DNA of 64,000 bases from JAYZDK01 sp964604165 (lineage in GTDB: Bacteria; Myxococcota_A; UBA796; CAJQPC01): NCBI GenBank assembly GCA_964604165.1, contig CAZRYF010000005.1:1-64000 (forward strand), in the 5' to 3' direction. The notes under the pieces were generated by a model. That model saw nothing but the letters and a program-made list of their open reading frames with translations. It was not told the origin of the DNA and searched no databases. The translations under genes were made by a program, and so were the position numbers. Below, one piece after another: positions 52,139 to 60,779 of the stretch (positions are counted from its first letter, which is position 1; the number at the start of each line of letters is the position of its first letter).

Positions 52139-53464
52139 ATGGTTGTGATGCTCTGGATGGCTTGTACAGGGAGTGACCCGGTTTTCGAGACCGGAGAGAC
52201 GGTGGAGACCGGTGAGGTGGGTCTGGATGCGCTCCCACCCGATGCGCTGATCCTGGACAACGCCCGCCTGGTCGATGTCACCGGCGTGCGAGAAGGGGCC
52301 CTGGTTCTGGAAGGGGGCTGGATCCACAGCGTCGTGGAGGCGGGCCAGGCGTGGCCTGCAGATGCCACGGTCCGGGATCTGGAGGGCCTTTCGGTGTTGC
52401 CCGGCCTCATCGACTCCCATGTGCATCTGTCCCTGTCCGGGGCTTCCTGGTGGGTGGAGGCGGACGTGCAGGAGAGCCTGCGTGCCAACCTCGCCTGGGG
52501 GGTGCTGGGGGTGGTGGACCTGGGGGGACCGTTGTGGACCCTGGAGCTGGCCGATCAGGTGGCCTCCGGGGCGCTGCTGGGCCCGAGGGTTGCCGCCACG
52601 GGACCGTTTCTGACGGTGCCGGGAGGCCACCCGTGTGAGACGGTCTACAACCCGGAGCGCTGCTGGAGCGTGGACGGCGATGCCGCCGAGCGGGTGGAAG
52701 AGCTGGAGGAGGCCGGCGCTTTTGCGACCAAGCTCGCCTACGCGGATGTTGCCTCTTGGCCGGCGCCTCGGCTGGACCTTTCTGATGTGGCGGACATTGC
52801 TGGTGCTGCTCTCCCCGTGGTGGCACACGTGGCCTCTTCGCAGGATGTAGCGGATGTGTATGCGGCCGGCGTGCGGCACCTGGCCCACACGCCCTTTGAC
52901 TCGGCGCTCCCCCCGGAGGTGGCTTCGCTTCCTTTTGGCTCCCTCCAGACCACCGTGTCGGCGTTCTCTGCAACCGAGGAGATGCTGGTGCAGGGTAGGA
53001 GCGTGGAGGACATGGCTTTCGGTCAGGTACCCCCCGCCGTCAAGGAGGCCTGGGTGTACGCCCAAGAGCACCTGGTGGACTGGGGAGCGCTCTACCTGGC
53101 CGCCAACACCGGGTGGCTGGAGACGCTCCAGGGGAATCTTCCGGTCCTTTCAGAGGCGGGGGCCACCGTCCTGGCGGGATCAGATGCGGGCTACCACTTT
53201 GTGGCCCACGGCTACGGCTTGCACCGAGAGCTGGAGGGGCTGGTGGCGGCGGGCTGGACCAACATGGAAGCGATCGCGGCGGCGACCTCGCTCCCGGCGC
53301 TGCAGTGGGGTTGGACCGAGCATGGGTTCGTTGCGCCGGACTACCGGGCGGACCTGCTGGTGGTGGACGGTCGCCCGGACGAAGAAATCTCAGCCACCCA
53401 AGCCGTGCACGCCATCCTGTTGGACGGTGTGTGGCACTCCCGGGACTCCTTGTCGCTCCGTTGA
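52139..53464 (+). CDS. Amidohydrolase-family lipoprotein (441 aa)
   Basis: Metal-dependent hydrolase of the imidazolonepropionase/dihydroorotase-like superfamily (PF01979), exported as a lipoprotein: MVVMLWMACTG is a short signal with lipobox WMAC. A T/E/G-rich linker leads to the small beta-sandwich half (DALILDNARLVDVTGVREGALVLEGGWI). The TIM barrel has LPGLIDSHVHL (first His-x-His), AFATKLAY (the Lys position), VVAHVASSQDV and VRHLAHT (metal His residues), and VLAGSDAGYHF (catalytic Asp). All key metal ligands are present. Substrate unknown; a periplasmic or surface location argues for cyclic amide or lactone scavenging. The next gene starts 61 bp downstream. Confidence 0.85.
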   Translation: MVVMLWMACTGSDPVFETGETVETGEVGLDALPPDALILDNARLVDVTGVREGALVLEGGWIHSVVEAGQAWPADATVRDLEGLSVLPGLIDSHVHLSLSGASWWVEADVQESLRANLAWGVLGVVDLGGPLWTLELADQVASGALLGPRVAATGPFLTVPGGHPCETVYNPERCWSVDGDAAERVEELEEAGAFATKLAYADVASWPAPRLDLSDVADIAGAALPVVAHVASSQDVADVYAAGVRHLAHTPFDSALPPEVASLPFGSLQTTVSAFSATEEMLVQGRSVEDMAFGQVPPAVKEAWVYAQEHLVDWGALYLAANTGWLETLQGNLPVLSEAGATVLAGSDAGYHFVAHGYGLHRELEGLVAAGWTNMEAIAAATSLPALQWGWTEHGFVAPDYRADLLVVDGRPDEEISATQAVHAILLDGVWHSRDSLSLR

Positions 53465-53525
53465 CGTTGAACCCCTGTGCGGCACGGGTGGTTCTCTGGT
53501 AGAACGAGGGTTCTCTGGAGGCTCC

Positions 53526-54632
53526 ATGGCCGATAATCTCAAGATCCGCGTCTGCGGACTCGACTTCCCCAACCCCTTTGTCATCGGGAGCGGGCCGCCT
53601 TCCACAAACGCTCGCATCATCTGCAAGGCTTTTGACGCTGGCTGGGGAGGGGTCGTGGCCAAGACCACCGCGTTGACGGACACGGAGGTGGTCAACGTGC
53701 AGCCTCGGTACGGCAAGCTCAAGAGCGGCAAGGAGACCATCGGATTTCAGAACATCGAGTTGATCTCGGATCGCCCCTTTGAGGACTGGGAGGCGGATTT
53801 CAAGACCGTCAAGGACACCCACCCGGATCGCGTTCTCATTGGCAGCGTGATGGAGAGCTTTGAAAAGGGGCGCTGGCAAGAGGTGTCGGCCCGAAGTGCC
53901 GAGGCCGGTTGCGATGCCCTGGAGCTGAACTTCTCCTGTCCCCACGGTCACCCGGAGCGGGGAATGGGTGCCGCCATGGGCCAGGACCCGGACCAGGTGG
54001 AGGAGGTCACCCGCTGGGTGGTCGAGGCGGTGGACATTCCGGTCTGGGCCAAAATGACCCCGAACATCACGGACATCACAAGTCCGGCCGCGGCAGCAAT
54101 GCGCGGCGGAGCAGCGGGTGTGAGCGCCATCAACACCATCCTGGGCATGATTGGCATCAACATGAAGAACCTGAAGCCCATGCCCACGGTGGAGGGCTAC
54201 AGCACCCCCGGCGGCTACTCCTACCTGGCAGTGAAGCCCATCGCCCTGCGCATGGTGGCCGAGCTGGCCCAGTCCAACCGGGACATGCCGATCTCTGCCA
54301 TCGGCGGCGTCACCAACTCCACCGATGCCTTCGAGCACATCCTGGTGGGAGGCAGCACCGTCCAGGTCTGCACCGGGGCAATGCTCCAGGGCTTTGACAT
54401 GGTCAGCGAGCTGTCCGATGGGGTGCTTGCGCTCTTGGAGCAGCACGGCTTTTCGGACCTGCAGTCGGCGGTGGGCCACAGTCTTCAGTACTTCACGACC
54501 CACCACGACCTGGTGGAGAAGCAGGCCGAGAAGAGGGCTCTCAAGGCCGCCGCCATGGCCAACCGGGACACCGAGTGGGGCAAGGGCCGCGTGCAGGACG
54601 AGACCCAGGCGTTGACCAGCGACGGGGACTGA
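53526..54632 (+). CDS. preA: Dihydropyrimidine dehydrogenase PreA-like subunit without ferredoxin domain (368 aa)
   Basis: FMN enzyme that reduces uracil and thymine to dihydro forms. ATG 53526 has GGAGG 5 nt upstream; the frame is open further back as a shadow of the amidohydrolase gene. The TIM-barrel is complete: NPFVIGSGPPSTNARI, LELNFSCPHGHPERGMG, WAKMTPNITDITSPA, ISAIGGVTNSTDAFEHIL and VQVCTGAMLQGFD. Typical PreA has a C-terminal 4Fe-4S ferredoxin of ~60 aa; here the C-terminus is a helical AAMANRDTEWGKGRVQDE with no CxxC motifs. The active-site loop reads GMGAAMGQ, where the mammalian enzyme has Cys (ACGQ). No PreT subunit is in the window. Beta-ureidopropionase lies 6 kb away on the same strand, so a split pyrimidine-degradation cluster is likely. 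Confidence 0.85.
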   Translation: MADNLKIRVCGLDFPNPFVIGSGPPSTNARIICKAFDAGWGGVVAKTTALTDTEVVNVQPRYGKLKSGKETIGFQNIELISDRPFEDWEADFKTVKDTHPDRVLIGSVMESFEKGRWQEVSARSAEAGCDALELNFSCPHGHPERGMGAAMGQDPDQVEEVTRWVVEAVDIPVWAKMTPNITDITSPAAAAMRGGAAGVSAINTILGMIGINMKNLKPMPTVEGYSTPGGYSYLAVKPIALRMVAELAQSNRDMPISAIGGVTNSTDAFEHILVGGSTVQVCTGAMLQGFDMVSELSDGVLALLEQHGFSDLQSAVGHSLQYFTTHHDLVEKQAEKRALKAAAMANRDTEWGKGRVQDETQALTSDGD

Positions 54633-54688
54633 CCCCCCGCGACGGTTTCTCCTGGTATTCTGCGCCTCTCATGGCACAGGAGTCACTC

Positions 54689-57256
54689 ATGCGAACCGCG
54701 CTTTTCCTTCTCTTCCTCGCGGCTTGTCGTGGCAAGGACGCCACCCCTATCGACACCGGATTGGTGGACACGGGCGAGCCCGCCGTGGATGCCGACGGGG
54801 ACGGGTTCGCGGAAGATGTGGACTGTGACGACGCCGACCCCCTGGTGCACCCGGACGGAAACGAGAGCTGCAACGGGGTGGACGATGACTGCAATGGTGA
54901 GGTGGATGACGATGCAAGCGACGCGTTGATCTGGTTCGCCGATGCGGATGGGGATGGCTTTGGGGACGATGCGCTGGAGGTAGAGGCGTGCACGGTGCCG
55001 GTCGGACACAGCGGCGTGGGAGGAGACTGCGACGATGCGGACCCGGCCTACCACCCGGGGGCCGCGGAGCCAGACTGCACAGACCCCGCCGACTACAACT
55101 GCGACGGGTCTGTGGGCTATGCAGATGGGGATGTGGACGGCTTTCCGGCCTGCCAGGATTGCGACGATGGCAACGCCGCGGTGAACGAGGCCGCCGTGGA
55201 GTCCTGCAACGGCATCGACGATGACTGCGATGGACGCACAGACAGCGACGATCCCGACGTGGTCGACGCCACCACGTTCTATGGAGACTCTGATGGGGAC
55301 GGCTACGGAGGCACCCAGTACCAGGAGAACGCCTGCAGCGTCCCGGCGGGTTTTGTGGCGACTGATGACGACTGCGATGACCTGGACGCCACGAGCTTTC
55401 CCGGTGGCACCGAGGTCTGCGACGGTGCGGACAACAATTGCGACGGCACCGTGGACGAGGGGGTGGGGCTCACCTGGTATGCGGATGCGGACTCTGATGG
55501 CTTCGGTGACTCCGCCACAACGGCCGAGGCCTGCGAGGCTCCGGTGGGGTTTGTGGCCAACGCGGATGACTGCGACGACACCAGCGCTTCCACCAGCCCC
55601 GCTTCCTTTGAGGTGTGTGACGGGGTGGACAACAACTGCGACGGCAACACCGACGATTCGACCGCGATCAACACCAGCACCTGGCACGCGGACACAGATG
55701 GGGATGGGTACGGAGACTCCAGCGTGACCCAGGATGCCTGCGACGCCCCGAGCGGATTCGTGTCTGATTCCACGGACTGCAACGACGGTGATGCGGTGGT
55801 CAACCCCGGCGGATCTGAGACCTGTGATGGGGTGGACCAGGACTGCAATGGCACCGTGGACGACAACGCCAGCGACACCAGTACCTGGTACGCGGACGCA
55901 GATGGGGACGGTCTGGGCGATCCAGCGGTGATGCAGCAGGCCTGCGATGCCCCGTCCGGGTATGTGGCGGACAACACCGACTGCGATGACTCCAGCGGAT
56001 CAGACTTGGACGCAGACGGCCTCCAGGACTGCGAAGATGACGATGCGGATGGGGACGGGCTGCCAGGCACGCTGGATGCAGATGATCTGGACGGCGGCAT
56101 CGTTCGCGGACCCACTGGGGGCACCGGCGTCGATGGAGATCTTGCCCTGGTGTCGGGGGACACCCACTCCATGGATGCCTGGACCCGCACGGCCAGCCCG
56201 GCCCTGGTAGGAGCCGATTCGGTGGATGTGGAAGACGCGGCGGCCTTTTCCTCCGGCGACGAGGTGCTGCTTCTCTCCCAGTCCGGGTCGGCTGTGGGCA
56301 CAAAGCAGTTTGTCTTTCTCACGGGCATTTCAGGATCGACCCTGACCTTCATCCCCCCGCTGGCCGCGGACTTTGACGCCGAAACCCTCGCGGTCTGGGT
56401 ACCCCACTACGACAATGTCACCGTGGACGCGGGCGCCGTCATGCGAGCCGACGACTGGCAGGGCAGCGGGGGCGGGGTGGTGGTCTTTCGGGCCGCAGGG
56501 GACGTGACCCTCGACGGGGAGATCGATGCAAACGCCGCGGGATGGCGGGGCGGCACCGGAGTCACTGGAAACGGTTCAGATCCCACCCAGGGGGAGTCCC
56601 ACACGGGATTGGGGGCTTCTGGGGACTCGAGCGCCAACGGCGGCGGTGGGGGCGCCTACCCCCGGCGGGGAGACAACGCGGACAGCGGCGGCGGGGGAAG
56701 CTACGGCACGTCTGGGGCGGCGGGGACCAACTACTATGGCAGTTCAGTGTGCAGCCCGGGAGACACCTATGGGGGCCCCGCTCTGGACGATTGGTTTCTG
56801 GGATCGGGCGGCGGCGGCGGCTCGCCGGACACAGAAGGAGATGGCTCCGGGTCTGGAAACGTGGCCACTCCCGGCGGAGATGGCGGTGGTCTCGTGGCTT
56901 TGTACGTGGCCGGTACCCTGTCCATTGGCGGCACAGTCTCGGCCAACGGGGAGGATGCCACCCAGGCCTCCAGCAACAGTGGAGAGGTTGGAGCGGGCGG
57001 GGGCGGGTCCGGTGGGCAGGTCCTCTTGGTGGCAGGCGACATGAACGTCTCGGGCGACGTCACGGCAGAGGGTGGCGATGGAGCCAACTCTGCTTCCAGC
57101 AACGTCAGCACGCCGTACGGATCAGCAATAGGCGGCGAGGGTGGTGACGGTCGAATCCGCCTGGACTACGGCACCTTGAACGGCGTGGCCTTCCCTGGTG
57201 GAGACCTGACGTTCACCGGTCCGGTGGCGGGTCACGCAGAGGCCTACCGCGACTGA
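54689..57256 (+). CDS. MopE-repeat lipoprotein with glycine-rich beta-helix-like C-terminus (855 aa)
   Basis: AGGAG 6 nt before ATG 54689; an in-frame ATG at 54671 is an alternative. Signal MRTALFLLFLAAC with lipobox LAAC. Residues ~30-440 carry MopE-type units (SCNGVDDDCNGEVDD, VCDGADNNCDGTVDE, VCDGVDNNCDGNTDD, TCDGVDQDCNGTVDD) and calcium-type loops WYADADSDGFGD. One unit is the NCDGSVGYADGDVDG variant shared with the two minus-strand MopE proteins. After a DDDADGDGLPG linker, residues ~480-855 form a Gly-rich region (SANGGGGGAYPRRGDNADSGGGGSYG) with strands like VVVFRAAGDVTLDGEIDANA, resembling the C-terminal half of the gene at 49529. Probable surface stalk. The next gene starts 59 bp downstream. 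Confidence 0.8.
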   Translation: MRTALFLLFLAACRGKDATPIDTGLVDTGEPAVDADGDGFAEDVDCDDADPLVHPDGNESCNGVDDDCNGEVDDDASDALIWFADADGDGFGDDALEVEACTVPVGHSGVGGDCDDADPAYHPGAAEPDCTDPADYNCDGSVGYADGDVDGFPACQDCDDGNAAVNEAAVESCNGIDDDCDGRTDSDDPDVVDATTFYGDSDGDGYGGTQYQENACSVPAGFVATDDDCDDLDATSFPGGTEVCDGADNNCDGTVDEGVGLTWYADADSDGFGDSATTAEACEAPVGFVANADDCDDTSASTSPASFEVCDGVDNNCDGNTDDSTAINTSTWHADTDGDGYGDSSVTQDACDAPSGFVSDSTDCNDGDAVVNPGGSETCDGVDQDCNGTVDDNASDTSTWYADADGDGLGDPAVMQQACDAPSGYVADNTDCDDSSGSDLDADGLQDCEDDDADGDGLPGTLDADDLDGGIVRGPTGGTGVDGDLALVSGDTHSMDAWTRTASPALVGADSVDVEDAAAFSSGDEVLLLSQSGSAVGTKQFVFLTGISGSTLTFIPPLAADFDAETLAVWVPHYDNVTVDAGAVMRADDWQGSGGGVVVFRAAGDVTLDGEIDANAAGWRGGTGVTGNGSDPTQGESHTGLGASGDSSANGGGGGAYPRRGDNADSGGGGSYGTSGAAGTNYYGSSVCSPGDTYGGPALDDWFLGSGGGGGSPDTEGDGSGSGNVATPGGDGGGLVALYVAGTLSIGGTVSANGEDATQASSNSGEVGAGGGGSGGQVLLVAGDMNVSGDVTAEGGDGANSASSNVSTPYGSAIGGEGGDGRIRLDYGTLNGVAFPGGDLTFTGPVAGHAEAYRD

Positions 57257-57315
57257 TTCTCGGCCCCCATGGCCGTTTGGGCAGACCTCGGGGTATTCTC
57301 CCCCCGGGAGATTCG

Positions 57316-59208
57316 ATGCATCGATTCATGGTCCTGGGCTCGGCCCTGCTTCTTTCCCTGTCCCTGTCCTGTCGCACCGGCAAGATCGACACGGGAGAAG
57401 GGGACAGTGGGGCGGCCACTCCGGATACCGGCGAGGAGGAGTGCGGCGTGTATCCAGAGGGCGGCGTCCCTGTGGACTCCTCTTGCACCTATGTGCCCCC
57501 CACCGGCGCCATGAACTTTGGCACCGAGTGGGCCATGAGCACGTTTTCCGAGTACCCGGATCACGTCAAGAGCTACGCGAGCCCCATGGTGGGCCAGCTC
57601 ACCGACGACAATGGCGACGGCGCGGTCGATGACCTGGACACCCCGGACATCGCGGCGGTGTTTGACTCCCGGCAGAACTGGCGGGGGGTGCTGCGGGTCC
57701 TGTCAGGGGATGGGACCGGTCCTCATTTTTCCGCCCACGAGATGAAGCTGGGCGGCGACACCTACTGGCCCTATCGCTACGCGGTTCCGGCCCTTGGAGA
57801 TGCGGATGGAGACGGCTCTCCCGACATCGCCCTTCTCCTCTACGATGACACCACCTGCTACCTTGGGCTGGCCGGAAGCGATGGCGCCCTCAAGTGGGTC
57901 CACACCGCAGAGAGCCTGCCCTGCCGGTCCCATGCCCCCTCCATGGTGGACATGGAGGGGGATGGGGACGTGGAGGTGACCGTGGGCCACCTCATCCTTC
58001 GAGGGGCGAGTGGCGTGCTCCAGGGACGCGGCGAGGGAGGCCGGGCCTTTCACGAGGAGTACTACAACTCCGGTTACATCTCGGTGCCCATCGACCTGGA
58101 TGGCGATGGCGTGCAGGAGCTGGTCACCGGCAGCCACATCTACTCCCCTACGGGCCAGACTGTCTGCGAAATGGGCTTTCCTGATGGCTACCCGGCGGTG
58201 GCGGATCTCAACGCGGATGGAAAGGGGGAGATTGTCGTCACGGGGAACGAGTGGGTGCGCATCTTTGACGGCGGATGCAATCTCTTGGCTGCATGGACCA
58301 CCGACGGCTACGGATTTGGCGGGCCGGCGACAATCGCGGACTTTGATGGGGACGGCACCCCGGAGTTCACTGTGGCCGACAAGTCTCGGTTCTCCCTGTA
58401 CGAGGTGGACGGCACCCTGGTCTGGTCGCTCGTCATTGATGAGACCTCCTCGGGTGCCACCGCATCGTCGGTCTTTGACTTTGATGGGGATGGCGCAGCG
58501 GAGGTGGTCTACGGCGATGAGGAGGCCCTCTGGGTGCTGGATGGCCGCACGGGGCAGATTCTCCTGGAAGACACCTCCCACACGTCGGGCACCGTTCACG
58601 AGTACCCGCTGATCGTGGATGTGGATGGGGATGGAAACGCGGAGATCGTCGTGACCAACTCCCAGGCCAAGAGCGGCATCTACGTGGTGGGCGAGGTGGA
58701 CGACAATTGGGTGAGCGCTCGGATGCTCTGGAACCAGCACGCCTACAACATTGTAAACGTGGACCCGCTGCTGCGAATTCCCTCGCAACCCCAGGCCAAC
58801 TGGCCACAGCACAACAACTTCCGCCAGGGGGCCCCGGGAGACATGAACCCACAGGGGTCGCCGGACTTGACCCTGGTGGGGGAACGGGTCTGCCAGGAAG
58901 ACTGTGGCATGGGGGTGACCGTGGTGATGCAGCCTGCCAACCAGGGGTTGGCACGGATTGGGGGGGGCATCCGGGTGAAGCTCTTCGGAGAAGATGTGGA
59001 TGGAAATCGCACTCTGCTGGAAAGCGAGGCGATCACAAGCGTGCTCTTGGCGGGACGCTCCGCCACCGGGTTCTTGTGGGAGTACACGATGGCAGATGTG
59101 CTGCCCTACGCAAAGCTTGTGGGGGTGGTCCAGGCCGTGGACACGGCCAATGAGTGCAACGATGCCAACAACGAGGTCGTGTTGGATCTGACCGGGTTGT
59201 GTGAGTAG
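57316..59208 (+). CDS. FG-GAP/VCBS-repeat lipoprotein (630 aa)
   Basis: ATG 57316 follows GGGAG. Signal MHRFMVLGSALLLSLSLSC with lipobox LSLSC. The mature protein is a propeller of VCBS/FG-GAP blades with calcium loops: GDADGDGSPDIALLL, VDMEGDGDVEVTVG, IDLDGDGVQELVTG, ADLNADGKGEIVVTG, ADFDGDGTPEFTVA, FDFDGDGAAEVVYG and VDVDGDGNAEIVVT. A signature WNQHAYNIVNVDP and NWPQHNNFRQG close the blades, followed by a ~100-aa CARDB-like domain (TVVMQPANQGLARIGGG ... AVDTANECNDANNEVVLDL). It is a clear paralogue of the minus-strand gene at 61916-64000. Likely an adhesin or outer-membrane scaffold. The aldehyde dehydrogenase gene starts 71 bp downstream. Confidence 0.85.
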   Translation: MHRFMVLGSALLLSLSLSCRTGKIDTGEGDSGAATPDTGEEECGVYPEGGVPVDSSCTYVPPTGAMNFGTEWAMSTFSEYPDHVKSYASPMVGQLTDDNGDGAVDDLDTPDIAAVFDSRQNWRGVLRVLSGDGTGPHFSAHEMKLGGDTYWPYRYAVPALGDADGDGSPDIALLLYDDTTCYLGLAGSDGALKWVHTAESLPCRSHAPSMVDMEGDGDVEVTVGHLILRGASGVLQGRGEGGRAFHEEYYNSGYISVPIDLDGDGVQELVTGSHIYSPTGQTVCEMGFPDGYPAVADLNADGKGEIVVTGNEWVRIFDGGCNLLAAWTTDGYGFGGPATIADFDGDGTPEFTVADKSRFSLYEVDGTLVWSLVIDETSSGATASSVFDFDGDGAAEVVYGDEEALWVLDGRTGQILLEDTSHTSGTVHEYPLIVDVDGDGNAEIVVTNSQAKSGIYVVGEVDDNWVSARMLWNQHAYNIVNVDPLLRIPSQPQANWPQHNNFRQGAPGDMNPQGSPDLTLVGERVCQEDCGMGVTVVMQPANQGLARIGGGIRVKLFGEDVDGNRTLLESEAITSVLLAGRSATGFLWEYTMADVLPYAKLVGVVQAVDTANECNDANNEVVLDLTGLCE

Positions 59209-59279
59209 CGTCAGCGCTCCATGTGCTGCCTGCTGGCCCACACCTGGATAGACTTCTCCGTTCTTCCTGGAGAAGCCTC

Positions 59280-60770
59280 ATGGATGCTATTGCCCCGGTG
59301 AATTGTCAGAACCTGATTGCAGGGCACCTGGTGCCCGCGATTGCAGGCGAGGTGCAGGAGAATCGCTGCCCCGCGGACACCGACCAGTTCTTGGGTACCG
59401 CCCCGGATTCCGGTGCGGAAGACGTGGAGGCGGCTGTTGCGGCTGCCAGGGCGGCCTTCCCGGAGTGGTCGGACACGCCCGCCCCCACCCGGGGAGACAT
59501 CATCCTGAATGTGGCCCGGGTTCTGCGGGCACGCGGGGACGAACTCGCCCAGGCCCTTTCGCTGGAAGAGGGAAAGATCTACCCGGAGTCCAAGGGGGAG
59601 ATCCAGAAGACGCTCAAGTACCTTGAGTTCGCTGCGGGAGATGCGCGCCGCATCACGGGAATGACAGCGGAGAGCGAGCTGCCCGGGACCTTTGCCTGCA
59701 CCATCTGGCGCCCCCACGGGGTTGTGGGGCTGATCACGCCCTGGAACTTCCCGGTGGCGATTCCCTTGTGGAAGATCGCCCCGGCCCTGATCACCGGCAA
59801 CACGGTGGTGCTCAAGCCCGCCCCCGAGACCCCCCTGACCGCGCACATCATCGGGGAGATTCTCACGGAAGCAGGGGTTCCCGAGGGCGTGGTGAACATC
59901 GTCTATGGGGATGTGGCCCCCGCCCAGGCGCTTCTGACCCACCCGGACGTGAAGGCCATCTCCTTTACCGGATCCACTGAGGTGGGCCGCATCATCGAAC
60001 GCACCTGTGGGGAGAACCACAAGCCGGTCCAGTGCGAGCTGGGGGGCAAGAATCCAATTCTGGTCCTGGAGGATGCAGACCTGGACCTGGCGGCAGGCGC
60101 CACAGCCACGGGGGCCTTTGGCTCCACGGGCCAGCGCTGCACCGCCACCTCCCGGGCGATTGTGCACCGGGAGGTGGCAGACGAGTTTGTGGCCAAGGTG
60201 GTGGCGGCTGCGCGGGAAGTGCGTGCGGGTCACCCGATGGATCCAGCGACCACCATGGGTCCCTCGGTCTCCCAGCGGCAGATGGAGCAGGTCCTGCGGT
60301 ACCACGCCATCGCCGAGACCGACGGTGCGCAGCGAATGGTCGGTGGTGGCCGCCTCGAGGACGGCGCTCTCTCCCGTGGCTTCTTTCCGGCCCCCTCGGT
60401 CTATGACCACGCCGCGCCCGACTCCCGCATAGCCACCGAGGAGATCTTTGGCCCCTTCCTCACGGTGATCCGGGTGGACTCCATTGAAGAGGCCATCGCG
60501 GCGGCCAACGCCGTGGATTTCGGACTCACAAGCGCGGTCTTCACCCAGTCCTTGTCCAGCGCTTTCGCCTGCGTGAAGCACCTGGAGACAGGCATGACAC
60601 AGGTCAACGCCCCCACCATTGGCGGGGAAGGGCACCTGCCCTTTGGCGGCATTAAGGCCACCGGGGTCGGGCCCCGGGAGATGGGTCCGGATGCCTGGAA
60701 ATTCTACGCCGAGCTCAAGACGGTATACATCAACCATGCGAGCGCCAAGCGCACGTCCAAATTCTACTAG
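59280..60770 (+). CDS. Aldehyde dehydrogenase (496 aa)
   Basis: NAD(P)-dependent oxidation of an aldehyde to its acid. ATG 59280 has GGAGAAG 6 nt upstream. Motifs: cofactor region ITPWNFPVAIPLWKIAPAL, ISFTGSTEVGR, catalytic Glu in CELGGKNP, catalytic Cys in GSTGQRCTATSR, and EEIFGPFLTVI. The STGQRCTATSR version is seen in alpha-ketoglutaric-semialdehyde-type dehydrogenases, so a semialdehyde substrate is plausible. It has no CoA-acylating hallmark, so a classic methylmalonate-semialdehyde dehydrogenase role is less likely. The downstream gene for beta-ureidopropionase begins after 9 bp, so it may act on an aldehyde from beta-alanine, but this is inference. Confidence 0.9.
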   Translation: MDAIAPVNCQNLIAGHLVPAIAGEVQENRCPADTDQFLGTAPDSGAEDVEAAVAAARAAFPEWSDTPAPTRGDIILNVARVLRARGDELAQALSLEEGKIYPESKGEIQKTLKYLEFAAGDARRITGMTAESELPGTFACTIWRPHGVVGLITPWNFPVAIPLWKIAPALITGNTVVLKPAPETPLTAHIIGEILTEAGVPEGVVNIVYGDVAPAQALLTHPDVKAISFTGSTEVGRIIERTCGENHKPVQCELGGKNPILVLEDADLDLAAGATATGAFGSTGQRCTATSRAIVHREVADEFVAKVVAAAREVRAGHPMDPATTMGPSVSQRQMEQVLRYHAIAETDGAQRMVGGGRLEDGALSRGFFPAPSVYDHAAPDSRIATEEIFGPFLTVIRVDSIEEAIAAANAVDFGLTSAVFTQSLSSAFACVKHLETGMTQVNAPTIGGEGHLPFGGIKATGVGPREMGPDAWKFYAELKTVYINHASAKRTSKFY

Positions 60771-60779
60771 GAGTCCCCC

